NCBI GenBank assembly: GCA_046727755.1
Contig: JBKPDG010000206.1
Location: 1 to 16,586 of the forward strand
Length of the DNA: 16,586 nt
DNA from: JALZAA01 sp046727755
Lineage (GTDB): Bacteria; Actinomycetota; Acidimicrobiia; IMCC26256; JACDBD01
Direction of reading: 5' to 3'
Positions 1-7,344 of the stretch are shown piece by piece (positions within the stretch are counted from its first letter, which is position 1; each line of letters starts with the position of its first letter). The notes under the pieces are model-generated. The model was not told where the DNA came from, searched no databases, and worked only from the letters and a program-made list of their open reading frames with translations. Both the position numbers and the translations under genes were made by a program.

Positions 1-577
1 AGCCGAGGGCGCGCACGATCTTGGGGCTCGGGTCGGGCGGGCCGGCGCCGGCCGCCTGCAGCCGGGACATGAGCGCGTCGGCGAGCCCGTCGGGCGCGGC
101 ATCGTCGAGCGCGATCTCGAGCTCGCGGAATCGCGCCGCCACCCGTCCGCCGGCGAGCACCGTCACCTCGTCGTCGAGCACCTCACCGAGCGGCTTGTCG
201 GACGAGTCGTGCAGCTCGACGCGCCGCCGGCGGGTTCGCAGCCGAGCCACTGGCGTGACGCGGGCGGTGCGCACGAGCGCCCGCACGAGGTCGACGGCAT
301 CCGCCGGCGCCTGGCCCGACGTGCCCTCGAAGCGGTGCTCGTCGTGCGGGAGCTCCGGACCAGTTGCCGTCTCCCGGCCGAGCGTGACGACCCAGCCCTC
401 GTCGCCCCGGTACAGCAGCGTCACGCCGGCGCGGGCCAGTCGTAAGTCGGGCGTGTCGTGGTAGGTCAGCTCGATGACGGTGGGGGCGGCGTCGTCGGCG
501 GTGATGCCGTTGCCGAGGCCGCTGAGGTCGGGGACCGTGAACCCGGGCGGTGACGAGAGGAACTGACGCGAGCTCAC
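1..577 (-). CDS. CYTH-domain protein (partial, C-terminus off window)
   Basis: This gene starts with GTG at 577 and overlaps the ppk1 stop codon by four bases (GTGA), so it is probably translated by coupling to ppk1. The 192 visible residues read as a CYTH (triphosphate tunnel) domain. Visible signatures are YHDTPDLRLARAG, the arginine-rich strand VARLRTRRRRVEL, EVLDDEVTV and FRELEIAL. Actinobacterial relatives usually carry a C-terminal CHAD domain, which would lie beyond the left edge. CYTH and CHAD domains bind or hydrolyse polyphosphate and triphosphates, which fits the ppk1 neighbour. The protein is odd: the N-terminal ExExK signature is replaced by SSRQF just before the conserved PPGF segment, and the strand that usually reads WxxKL here reads WVVTL. 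The family call is secure; enzymatic activity is doubtful. Confidence 0.85.
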   Translation of the reverse strand, partial: MSSRQFLSSPPGFTVPDLSGLGNGITADDAAPTVIELTYHDTPDLRLARAGVTLLYRGDEGWVVTLGRETATGPELPHDEHRFEGTSGQAPADAVDLVRALVRTARVTPVARLRTRRRRVELHDSSDKPLGEVLDDEVTVLAGGRVAARFRELEIALDDAAPDGLADALMSRLQAAGAGPPDPSPKIVRALG

Positions 578-2718
578 GCCCGAGGTTCGACCGCTGCGCG
601 TGCGCGCTGCAGGGCGAGCTCTTGCAGTTCGTGGTGCGTGTTCACGCCCGCGGCGCGAGGCACGCGTCGCCATGTCCCGTCGCTTCCGAGCTCCCACGCC
701 AGCGTGTCGTCAGCGAGGTTGACGGTGAGGATCTCGTCGAGGCGGTCGCGCATCGCAGGCGCGGTGACCGGCACGAGCGCCTCGACCCGCCGGTCGAGGT
801 TGCGCGGCATGAGATCGGCCGACCCGATGAGGTACTCGGCCGTGTGCGGGTCGGGACCGAACCGGTAGATGCGCGAGTGCTCGAGGAACCGCCCGACGAT
901 CGAACGGACGCGGATCGTCTCCGACAGGCCGGGCACGCCGGCGCGCAGACAGCAGATCCCGCGCACGATGAGGTCGATCGGCGTCCCCGCCTGCGACGCC
1001 GTGTACAACGCGTCGATCATGTCGGGGTCGACGAGGCTGTTCATCTTCAGCGTGATGCGTCCCTCGGGGCCGAGCTCGGCCTGGCGCTCGATGCGCTCGA
1101 GGAGCTCGGGCCTGGTCGTCACCGGTGCGACGAGCAGCTTGCGGTAGCGGCCCTGCCGGCTGTACCCGGTGAGATAGTTGAACAGCTCGGTGAGGTCGGC
1201 GCCGAGGTCGGGGTCGGCCGACAGCAAGCCGAGGTCCTCGTACGTCGTGGCCGTCTTCGGGTTGTAGTTGCCGGTGCCGACGTGGCAATAGCGGCGGATG
1301 CCGTCGGGCTCTTGGCGCACGACGAGCAGGATCTTGGCGTGCGTCTTGAGGCCGACCAACCCGTACACGACGTGGATGCCCGCTTCTTCGAACAGTTGCG
1401 CCCGTTCGATGTTGGCCTGCTCGTCGAAGCGCGCCTTGAGCTCGACGAGGGCGACGACCTGCTTGTCCTGCTCGGCGGCATGGATGAGCGACCGCACGAG
1501 CGCGCTGTCGCTGCCGGCGGTGCGGTACAGCGTCTGCTTGATCGCGAGCACGTTGGGGTCGCGGGACGCCTGCTCGACGAACGCCTCGATCGACGTCCCG
1601 AACGAGTCGTACGGGTGGTGGACGAGCACGTCGCCCTGCTGGAGTACGCGGAAGATGTCGGGCGGCCCGTCGGCACGGGCGAGCATCGGCTGCGTCTGCG
1701 GCGTCCACGGCTCGTCCTTCAGGTCGGGACGATCGAGCTCGTACAGGCTCCAGAGCCCGCTGAGGCCCAGGGGACCGTCGACGACGTACACGTCGGAGTC
1801 GCCGAGCTCGAGCTCGCGGCAGAGCAGCTCCAGCACCTCGTCGCTCATCTTCACGTCGACCTCGAGGCGTACGACGCGCCCGAACTTCGTGCGTCGGCGC
1901 AGGATGAGCTCCATCGCCTCGAGGAGGTCCTCGGCGTCGTCGGAAAGCTCGAAGTCGGCATCGCGGGTGACGCGGAAGGGATGGTGGGCGACGGCCTCCA
2001 TGCCCGGGAACAGGCTGTCGAGGTGGGCGGCGATCACCTGCTCGAGGGGCACGAACCGCTCGCCGTCGGGCAGCCCGAGGAAGCGGGGCAGCAGCGGCGG
2101 CACCTTCACCCGCGCGAACCGCTCCTCCCGGGTCGCGGGGTCGCGCACCACCACGGCCAGGTTCAGCGACAGGTTGGAGATGTAGGGGAACGGGTGCGCG
2201 GGGTCGACCGCCAGCGGTGTGAGCACCGGGAACACCCGCTCGTCGAACACGCCGCGGAGGTGCTCCCGGTCTGTTTCGGACAGCGAGTCCCAGTCTGAGA
2301 AGCCGACACCGGCCTCCTCGAGCGCAGGCGCGACCTCGTTGGTGAAGATGGAGGTGTGCCGCTCCATCAGCGGCTCGACCCGGGCGCGGATCGCACGTAG
2401 CTGCTCGCCGGGGTCGAGCCCGTCGGGCGAAGTCGCGCGGATGCCGGCGTCCAGCTGCTCACGCAGCCCCGACACCCGGACCTGAAAGAACTCGTCGAGG
2501 TTCTGGCCGAAGATGGCGAGGAACTTCACCCGCTCGAGGAGCGGGCTGCTGCTGTCGGCGGCGAACGACAGAACGCGCGCGAAGTAGTCGAGCGCGGAGA
2601 GCTCGCGGTTGAGATACCGGGATTCGGGCTGGAGTTGGGTCGGGGGTTTCAGCGCGGTGCTGAGATCCGTTGCACTGCTGCCCTCGACCGACGTGTCGAG
2701 GCCGGCCATGAACCTCAT
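574..2718 (-). CDS. ppk1: Polyphosphate kinase 1
   Basis: PPK1 reversibly transfers the gamma-phosphate of ATP to a growing polyphosphate chain through a phosphohistidine intermediate. The 714-residue product has the usual family length. The N-domain motif RYLNREL is at residues 34-40, followed by the NLDEFFQVRVSGL segment at 73-85. The autophosphorylated histidine is His460 in KTHAK, and the second active-site histidine is His614 in FLEHSR. GTGNYNPKTA and SADLMPRN are also typical. The usual tryptophan after the NRELS segment is alanine here. The ATG at 2718 has a purine-rich Shine-Dalgarno tract (GGAGG at 2733-2729, spacing 10), which is better than the internal Met4. The gene is divergent from the MFS transporter, and a CYTH gene follows with a 4-base overlap, suggesting a polyphosphate operon. 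Identity is very secure. Confidence 0.97.
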   Translation of the reverse strand: MRFMAGLDTSVEGSSATDLSTALKPPTQLQPESRYLNRELSALDYFARVLSFAADSSSPLLERVKFLAIFGQNLDEFFQVRVSGLREQLDAGIRATSPDGLDPGEQLRAIRARVEPLMERHTSIFTNEVAPALEEAGVGFSDWDSLSETDREHLRGVFDERVFPVLTPLAVDPAHPFPYISNLSLNLAVVVRDPATREERFARVKVPPLLPRFLGLPDGERFVPLEQVIAAHLDSLFPGMEAVAHHPFRVTRDADFELSDDAEDLLEAMELILRRRTKFGRVVRLEVDVKMSDEVLELLCRELELGDSDVYVVDGPLGLSGLWSLYELDRPDLKDEPWTPQTQPMLARADGPPDIFRVLQQGDVLVHHPYDSFGTSIEAFVEQASRDPNVLAIKQTLYRTAGSDSALVRSLIHAAEQDKQVVALVELKARFDEQANIERAQLFEEAGIHVVYGLVGLKTHAKILLVVRQEPDGIRRYCHVGTGNYNPKTATTYEDLGLLSADPDLGADLTELFNYLTGYSRQGRYRKLLVAPVTTRPELLERIERQAELGPEGRITLKMNSLVDPDMIDALYTASQAGTPIDLIVRGICCLRAGVPGLSETIRVRSIVGRFLEHSRIYRFGPDPHTAEYLIGSADLMPRNLDRRVEALVPVTAPAMRDRLDEILTVNLADDTLAWELGSDGTWRRVPRAAGVNTHHELQELALQRARAAVEPRA

Positions 2719-2728
2719 CGTAGTTGCG

Positions 2729-2733
2729 CCTCC
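2729..2733 (-). promoter_or_regulatory. Shine-Dalgarno site of ppk1
   Basis: GGAGG lies inside a longer G/A-rich run on the minus strand, 10 nt before the ATG at 2718. It decides the first ATG over the in-frame ATG at 2709, which would be 19 nt away. Confidence 0.6.
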
Positions 2734-2744
2734 CCCTCCCTCGT

Positions 2745-2762
2745 CCTGGTCCCGTGACCAGG
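2745..2762. promoter_or_regulatory. 18-bp near-perfect palindrome, candidate operator
   Basis: The sequence CCTGGTC-CCGT-GACCAGG has seven perfectly paired bases on each side of a 4-nt centre. It lies 27 nt upstream of the ppk1 start codon, where a promoter or operator would be expected. It could be a dimeric regulator site or a small hairpin in the ppk1 leader. No known regulator consensus was recognised. Confidence 0.35.
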
Positions 2763-2803
2763 TGCGACCCTGCGATACCGCCGATCACGATGACGACGAC
2801 CCA

Positions 2804-2828
2804 CCGGCTCGCCGAGGCGACGAGCCGG
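2804..2828. repeat. Inverted repeat, 8-bp arms
   Basis: CCGGCTCG (2804-2811) pairs perfectly with CGAGCCGG (2821-2828) across a 9-nt loop in the ppk1/MFS intergenic region. In such GC-rich DNA, short GC-only arms arise easily, so its function is uncertain. Confidence 0.4.
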
Positions 2829-2843
2829 CGGGCCGCCGGAGGC

Positions 2844-2873
2844 CCGTCGGCCGGCGGGGGGACCGGCCGACGG
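2844..2873. repeat. Strong inverted repeat, 11-bp arms
   Basis: CCGTCGGCCGG (2844-2854) pairs perfectly with CCGGCCGACGG (2863-2873) around an 8-nt G-rich loop. A smaller hairpin, CGGGCC (2829-2834) with GGCCCG (2841-2846), shares three bases with it and would exclude it. If transcribed in the leader of either divergent gene, the two would be alternative structures. There is no T-tract after either arm, so an intrinsic terminator is not obvious. Confidence 0.45.
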
Positions 2874-3000
2874 AGCGCACGGGGGAAGTTGCGGAGAAGC
2901 CCCTCCTCCCGGCGGTTGCCGCTGCACGTTGCAGGTGGCTGGCAGCCGCGGAGCTGCGATGGCAACGGTACCGATGGCATGTGGCACCCAAATTGCCGTC

Positions 3001-3006
3001 GAAGGA
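3001..3006 (+). promoter_or_regulatory. Shine-Dalgarno site of the MFS gene
   Basis: GAAGGA ends 7 nt before the GTG at 3014 and selects that start. The in-frame ATG at 3071 has its nearest purine tract (AAGGAG, 3039-3044) 26 nt away, which is too far. Confidence 0.6.
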
Positions 3007-3013
3007 ACGGTGT

Positions 3014-4471
3014 GTGAACTCTCCGACCCAAGCGCCGCAAGGAGTGGCGACCGATATCGTTGCTTCGGCCATGGCCACGGCACCTCCTCCGCGTCGCCCG
3101 CCGCGCCTTGCACGCACCGGGCCGATCGACTCCCGCTTCGCCGAGCCGACGCCCTTCGCGCGGCTTGCGATCACGCACGCGGCGAGCATCTGCGGCGATG
3201 TCTGTCTGACCGTCTCGCTCGCCGGGTCGCTGTTCTTCTCGGTGTCGCCCGGTCAATCGCGAGAGAAGGTGCTGCTGTACCTGATCATCACGATGGCGCC
3301 GTTCGCCGTAATCGCGCCGTTGCTCAGCCCGCTGCTCGACCGGATCCGCGGCGGCCGGCGGCTGATGATCTTCATCACGTGCGCGGCGCGCGGGGTGCTC
3401 TGCCTCTTCATCGCGCGATACGTGAACGCGAGCGGTGCCGAGGCCCTGCTGATTTACCCGTTGGCGTTCGGCTTGCTCGTGGCGCAGAAGACGTATTCGA
3501 TCGCCAGGAGCGCGCTCGTGCCCGCCGTCGTCACAGGTGAGCGCGAGCTCGTTGGCGCCAACTCGCGGCTGGCGATCATCAGCGTCATCGGTGGCGCCGT
3601 CGGCGGGCTCCCGGCCGTCGGCATCTACCGGTTCTTCGGCGCCGAAGGCTCTCTGATCCTCGCCGCGATCGTGTACGCGGTGGCGTCGATGCTCTCGTGG
3701 AAGATCCCGCGGGTCGAAGCGGAGCACGGCGGTCCCGACACACCACAGGAGAAAGCGGAGCTCCACGCGCCGAGCATCATCCTCGCCGGGAGCGCGATGG
3801 GCCTGCTGCGTGGCGCCGTCGGGTTCCTCACCTTCTTCATCGCCTTCGGGCTGCGCGACAACGACGAGGCGGCATGGGTGTTCGGCGTCGTGCTCGTCGT
3901 CAGCGGCGTGGGCGGGTTCCTCGGCAACCTCATCGCGCCCCAGCTGCGCAAGATCACCCGCGAGGAGGTCATCCTCGCCGGCTCGCTCGCCTTGCCTGCC
4001 GTTGGGTGCCTGTTCGCGGCGCGCTCCGCATCGATCACGATGACCACGATCGGTGCGTTGCTCATCGCCGCCGGCGCCGCCGCCGGGCGCGTCGCCTTCG
4101 ACAGCCTGCTCCAGCGCGATGCGCCCGACGCCGTGCGCGGCCGCAGCTTCGCCCGGTTCGAAACCCGCTTCCAGATCACGTGGGTGGCGGGGGCGCTCAT
4201 CCCGGTCGCGATCCCGCCCGTGTACCAGGACCTGCGCATCGGATTGTTCGTGCTCGCGATCGGCCTCGGCTTCGCCGGCTTGTCGTACATCGCGGGTATG
4301 CGCGCGGCACGCGAAGCCGTCGATCGTCGTCGGCGTCGCATGGAGCGCACCCGCGAGACGGTCGGCCGCAGCGTCCGCGCCGGACTCGCGCGCCTGCGTC
4401 GCTCGGGACGCCGTCCACGAGCCGGTGGCGAAGCCGCCAAGGGCAGGGGAGAAATCGAGACCGGGCCGTAA
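3014..4471 (+). CDS. MFS transporter, 12 transmembrane segments
   Basis: The product of about 485 residues is an integral membrane protein with roughly twelve hydrophobic helices, from FARLAITHAASICGDV near residue 55 to RIGLFVLAIGLGFAGL near residue 420. The loop after helix 2, SPLLDRIRGGRR, resembles MFS motif A (GxLaDrxGrr). The C-terminus is a long, basic cytoplasmic tail rich in arginine. The substrate cannot be read from the sequence. A single-strand continuation into an Eis-like acetyltransferase 23 nt downstream suggests an operon, so export of an amine or drug-like compound is one guess. The GTG start is supported by GAAGGA at 7-nt spacing. Family identity is secure; substrate is unknown. 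Confidence 0.88.
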   Translation: MNSPTQAPQGVATDIVASAMATAPPPRRPPRLARTGPIDSRFAEPTPFARLAITHAASICGDVCLTVSLAGSLFFSVSPGQSREKVLLYLIITMAPFAVIAPLLSPLLDRIRGGRRLMIFITCAARGVLCLFIARYVNASGAEALLIYPLAFGLLVAQKTYSIARSALVPAVVTGERELVGANSRLAIISVIGGAVGGLPAVGIYRFFGAEGSLILAAIVYAVASMLSWKIPRVEAEHGGPDTPQEKAELHAPSIILAGSAMGLLRGAVGFLTFFIAFGLRDNDEAAWVFGVVLVVSGVGGFLGNLIAPQLRKITREEVILAGSLALPAVGCLFAARSASITMTTIGALLIAAGAAAGRVAFDSLLQRDAPDAVRGRSFARFETRFQITWVAGALIPVAIPPVYQDLRIGLFVLAIGLGFAGLSYIAGMRAAREAVDRRRRRMERTRETVGRSVRAGLARLRRSGRRPRAGGEAAKGRGEIETGP

Positions 4472-4494
4472 CGAGGTCAACTAGACAAGAGACC

Positions 4495-5724
4495 GTGACG
4501 TCCGATTTCGTGCTTCGACCGGTCACGCGCGACGAGCTGCCTGGCTTCACGCGCACTGACCTCATCGCCTTCGGTGAGCGATTCGAGCCCGCGCGCCTCG
4601 AGCTCGACTGGACGAGCCTCGAGCTCGATCGCACGCTCGCCGCGTTCGACGGTGACGAGATCGTCGGTACCGGGCGGCTGTTCTCGTTCGAGCTGACGAT
4701 GCCGGGCGGCAGGCTGTTACCCGCCGCGGCGGTGAGCTGGATAGCCGTCCTGCCCACGCACCGCCGGCGGGGCATCCTCACCGCGATCAAGAGCACGCAG
4801 CTCGAAGACGCCGCCGAGCGCGGCGAGCCGCTGGCGATGCTGTACGCGTCGGAGGCCGGCATCTACCGCCGGTTCGGCTACGGCATCGCGACGAGCTGGA
4901 TCACCGTGAGCATCCAGCGTCGCCATACAGCGTTCCTGAGACCGCTTCCGGAGGGACGCGTCCGACTCGTCGAGGAGGACGACGCCCGCAAGCTGTTGCC
5001 CGAGATCTTCGACCGTGCCCGCCGCGTCCAGCCCGGCGCGGTGCAGCGCGTCGATGCCTGGTGGCCGGACCAGTTCTTCTGGCCCGATCCCGACGAGAAG
5101 GGCACCCGCTTCTACTGCGTGTACGAAGCCCCGGGCGGCTCGCTCGACGGGTACGCGGCGTACAGGGTCGAGCCTCGCTGGGACAACGGCCCACGGGGGA
5201 CCTTGAACGTGACCGATCTCGTGACTGCCACGCCGGCCGCGCGCGCGGTGTTGTGGCGTTATCTGCTCGATGTGGACCTCGTCGACACGGTCAAGGCGTG
5301 GGTCGTCCCCGTCGATGAGCCGTTGCGGTGGCTGCTGGCGGACGCACGGCGGATGGAGGTGACGCGCCAGGGCGAAGGCCTATGGGTGCGCGTGCTCGAC
5401 GCACCCGCTGCGCTGTCGGCGCGTACGTACGCGACGGCGGGGCGCCTCGTGTTCGACGTCGTCGACGAGTTCCGTCCTGAGGGCGGGGCTGCGGGGCGCG
5501 TGGCGCTCGACGGCGGTCCCGACGGCGCGGACGCGCGGCGCACCGGAGACGCGCCCGATCTCGTGCTGGATGTCGCCGTGCTCGGCGGGATCCTGCTCGG
5601 CGGCGTGCGGCCCTCCACACTCGCTCGCGCCGGGCTCATCGACGAGCGCACGCCAGGCGCGCTCGCGGTCGCCGACGCCATGTTCGCCGTCGAACCGCAG
5701 CCGTTCTCGATGACCGACTTTTGA
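4495..5724 (+). CDS. Eis-like GNAT N-acetyltransferase
   Basis: The 409-residue protein matches the Eis family, which acetylates amines such as aminoglycosides or polyamines using acetyl-CoA. The N-terminal GNAT domain has the acetyl-CoA loop VLPTHRRRGILTAI at 85-98. The segment SEAGIYRRFGYG follows at 119-130, in which Tyr124 corresponds to the proposed general-acid tyrosine of mycobacterial Eis. A second GNAT-like half and a C-terminal SCP2-like region (VLDVAVLGGILLGG, then GALAVADAMFAVEPQPFS) follow. The chain ends in phenylalanine (Phe409), as in Eis, where the terminal carboxylate acts in catalysis. The GTG start at 4495 puts the protein at family length; the frame extends upstream only as a shadow of the MFS gene. 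Only weak ribosome-binding purines (AAGAGA) precede it. Substrate is not predictable. Confidence 0.9.
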   Translation: MTSDFVLRPVTRDELPGFTRTDLIAFGERFEPARLELDWTSLELDRTLAAFDGDEIVGTGRLFSFELTMPGGRLLPAAAVSWIAVLPTHRRRGILTAIKSTQLEDAAERGEPLAMLYASEAGIYRRFGYGIATSWITVSIQRRHTAFLRPLPEGRVRLVEEDDARKLLPEIFDRARRVQPGAVQRVDAWWPDQFFWPDPDEKGTRFYCVYEAPGGSLDGYAAYRVEPRWDNGPRGTLNVTDLVTATPAARAVLWRYLLDVDLVDTVKAWVVPVDEPLRWLLADARRMEVTRQGEGLWVRVLDAPAALSARTYATAGRLVFDVVDEFRPEGGAAGRVALDGGPDGADARRTGDAPDLVLDVAVLGGILLGGVRPSTLARAGLIDERTPGALAVADAMFAVEPQPFSMTDF

Positions 5725-5740
5725 GCGCCCGCAACGAGTT

Positions 5741-5761
5741 CCCCTGAGTTGTTCAGCGGGG
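5741..5761 (+). terminator. Candidate terminator hairpin after the Eis-like gene
   Basis: CCCCTGA (5741-5747) can pair with TCAGCGGGG (5753-5761), with one bulged C, around a 5-nt loop. It lies 17 nt after the stop codon. No T-run follows, so termination is only suggested. Confidence 0.3.
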
Positions 5762-5799
5762 CGTCAGGCAGAAGCCACCGTTCCTTCACCCGCGATCGG

Positions 5800-5805
5800 T
5801 ACCGT
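5800..5805 (+). promoter_or_regulatory. Candidate -10 box (TACCGT) for the HAD-FAM151 gene
   Basis: TACCGT fits the actinobacterial TANNNT box. The predicted transcription start about 7 nt later falls on the in-frame GTG at 5812. The message could therefore be leaderless from that GTG, or have a 21-nt leader that uses GAGGGAG (5814-5820) before the ATG at 5833. No clear -35 was seen. Confidence 0.35.
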
Positions 5806-5832
5806 CGATGTGTGAGGGAGAGCGAAACGAGC

Positions 5833-7341
5833 ATGACGCCCGAAGCGGTCGAATCCGGCGATTGGATGCGTCGCCTCGCCGAGCACTACGCCGGTTTCCG
5901 CCGCAGCTATCCCGACGACCGGCTCCTGATCGTGTTCGACATCGACGGCACGATCCTTGATCTGCGCCACATGGTTCGCCATGTGCTCCTGGACTACGAC
6001 CGGGAGCACGGCACCGACTTCTTCCACGGCCTGAGCGTCGACGACGTCGACGTGCACGAGAACCGCGTCGATGATTTCCTCAACAGCCGCAGCCTGCCCG
6101 CCCAGACCCGCGAAGACGCCCTCGCGTGGTACCTCGACCGGCGGTGGCAGCCCGAGTCGGTACTCGCCGCCCACCGGCCGTACCGGGGTGTGTTGGAGGT
6201 CATCCGCTGGTTCCAGCTGCAGCCCGCCACCTTCGTCGGCCTCAACACCGGGCGGCCGGAGTGGCTGCGCGAGGAGACGCTGCGGTCGCTGAACGCTCTC
6301 GGTCGCGAGTACCGGGTCGAGTTCCGCTCGGAGCTGCTGGTGATGAACGAGCGCGGCGGTGAGGAGGACGTCCTCGACAGCAAGGTCGCCGGGCTTCGTC
6401 GCCTCGCCGACGCCGGCTACCGGCCATTCGCCGTCGTCGACAACGAGCCAGCAGTCATCGCCGCCCTCGCCGAGGCCGATACGAGCAGGGAGATCCTGTT
6501 CCTGCACGCGCAGACGCTGTCGGAGTCACGCCGGGTCCCGACGCCGCGCACGGTGCGCGGCCGCTCGTACGACCTCACCGCGCTCGTCGCGGAGAACGAC
6601 CTGCCGCATCACGTGCAGCTCGTGTGGCATGGCGTCAACGACGAGGCCAACGTGCGCCAGTTCCTCGGCTCGCGCGTCCATTGGGCCGAGTGCGACGTGC
6701 GCCGCGACCCGCTCGGGCGCATCGTGCTCCGTCACGACTCGTTCGAGCGGACGCCGTGGAACCGCTCCGAGCCGGTGTTCCTCCTCGACGAACTGTTGGG
6801 GCGGCTGCACGACAACGGACGCGGCGTCAAGCTCGACCTGAAGGAAGGCGAAGCGATCCTCGACGACGTCCTCGCCGCCGTCGACGCGCACGGCTTCGAC
6901 GACCCCGACCTGTGGTTCAACGCCCGCATCGAGGCCCTGGGTGAGGACGGGTTCCGCCGGCTCGTCGCCGCTCGTCCCGACGCCATCGTGCAGTGCCCGG
7001 TCGACTTCCTCGCGCCGCTCGTGCTCGCCGCGCCCGAGCGCGCCTGGGACACCATCAAGCTGCTGACGAGCTGGGGGATCACCCGGTTCTCGGTGAGCTG
7101 GGCCGGGGAGTACGCGCGTGCGCTGCTCGAGTCGCTCGAGGACTTCGGCTGTGAGGTCAACCTGTACGCGGTGCCCGACCTGGCGGCGTTCCTGCGCGCG
7201 GCGCTGCTGCTCCCGACCTCGATCACGACGGACTTCAACTTCCCGGCCTGGCACTACTTCGGTCGGGGAGCCGGCGAGCAGCACCAGTACCACCGCTACA
7301 AGGTCGACGCCCTCGTCCCCCCCACGACGGACGTCGCCTGA
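5833..7341 (+). CDS. HAD phosphatase-like domain fused to a FAM151/menorin (GDPD-like) domain
   Basis: The 502-residue product has two parts. Residues about 25-235 form a HAD-type hydrolase: FDIDGT (Asp36 and Asp38), LNTG with Thr139, Lys184 in LDSK, and VVDNE (Asp203) give motifs I to IV in order. Residues about 258-495 resemble the FAM151/menorin family (DUF2181): HGVN at 266-269, AECDVR at 285-290, LRHDSF at 299-304, GVKLDLKEGE at 331-340 and LWFNARI at 360-366. These positions parallel the His, Glu/Asp, His-Asp and Lys residues of glycerophosphodiester phosphodiesterase barrels. A two-step reaction (diester cleavage, then phosphate removal) is an inference. I chose the ATG at 5833 for its GAGGGAG ribosome binding site; a GTG at 5812 would add seven residues. 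There is no signal peptide, so it is probably cytoplasmic. Confidence 0.8.
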   Translation: MTPEAVESGDWMRRLAEHYAGFRRSYPDDRLLIVFDIDGTILDLRHMVRHVLLDYDREHGTDFFHGLSVDDVDVHENRVDDFLNSRSLPAQTREDALAWYLDRRWQPESVLAAHRPYRGVLEVIRWFQLQPATFVGLNTGRPEWLREETLRSLNALGREYRVEFRSELLVMNERGGEEDVLDSKVAGLRRLADAGYRPFAVVDNEPAVIAALAEADTSREILFLHAQTLSESRRVPTPRTVRGRSYDLTALVAENDLPHHVQLVWHGVNDEANVRQFLGSRVHWAECDVRRDPLGRIVLRHDSFERTPWNRSEPVFLLDELLGRLHDNGRGVKLDLKEGEAILDDVLAAVDAHGFDDPDLWFNARIEALGEDGFRRLVAARPDAIVQCPVDFLAPLVLAAPERAWDTIKLLTSWGITRFSVSWAGEYARALLESLEDFGCEVNLYAVPDLAAFLRAALLLPTSITTDFNFPAWHYFGRGAGEQHQYHRYKVDALVPPTTDVA

Positions 7342-7344
7342 CGA

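Larger units (their letters stand above)
2719..3013. other. Divergent intergenic region between ppk1 and the MFS gene
   Basis: These 295 bases separate two divergent starts and should hold both promoters. I see the 18-bp palindrome and the two inverted repeats listed separately, plus short dyads around 2920-2960. I found no convincing -35/-10 pair and no small gene with a good ribosome binding site. Reading frames that cross the region are extensions of neighbouring shadow frames. Confidence 0.5.

Noticed and set aside
550..2298. Long plus-strand open frame opposite ppk1
   Set aside because: It is antisense to a certain ppk1 gene, arginine- and valine-rich with no family resemblance, and open only because of GC-rich codon bias.
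2459..4480. Long minus-strand open frame across the intergenic region and the MFS gene
   Set aside because: It overlaps two confident genes on different frames and is low-complexity (Arg, Ala, Glu). The short hydrophobic stretch it encodes near 2770-2810 lacks its own start and ribosome binding site.
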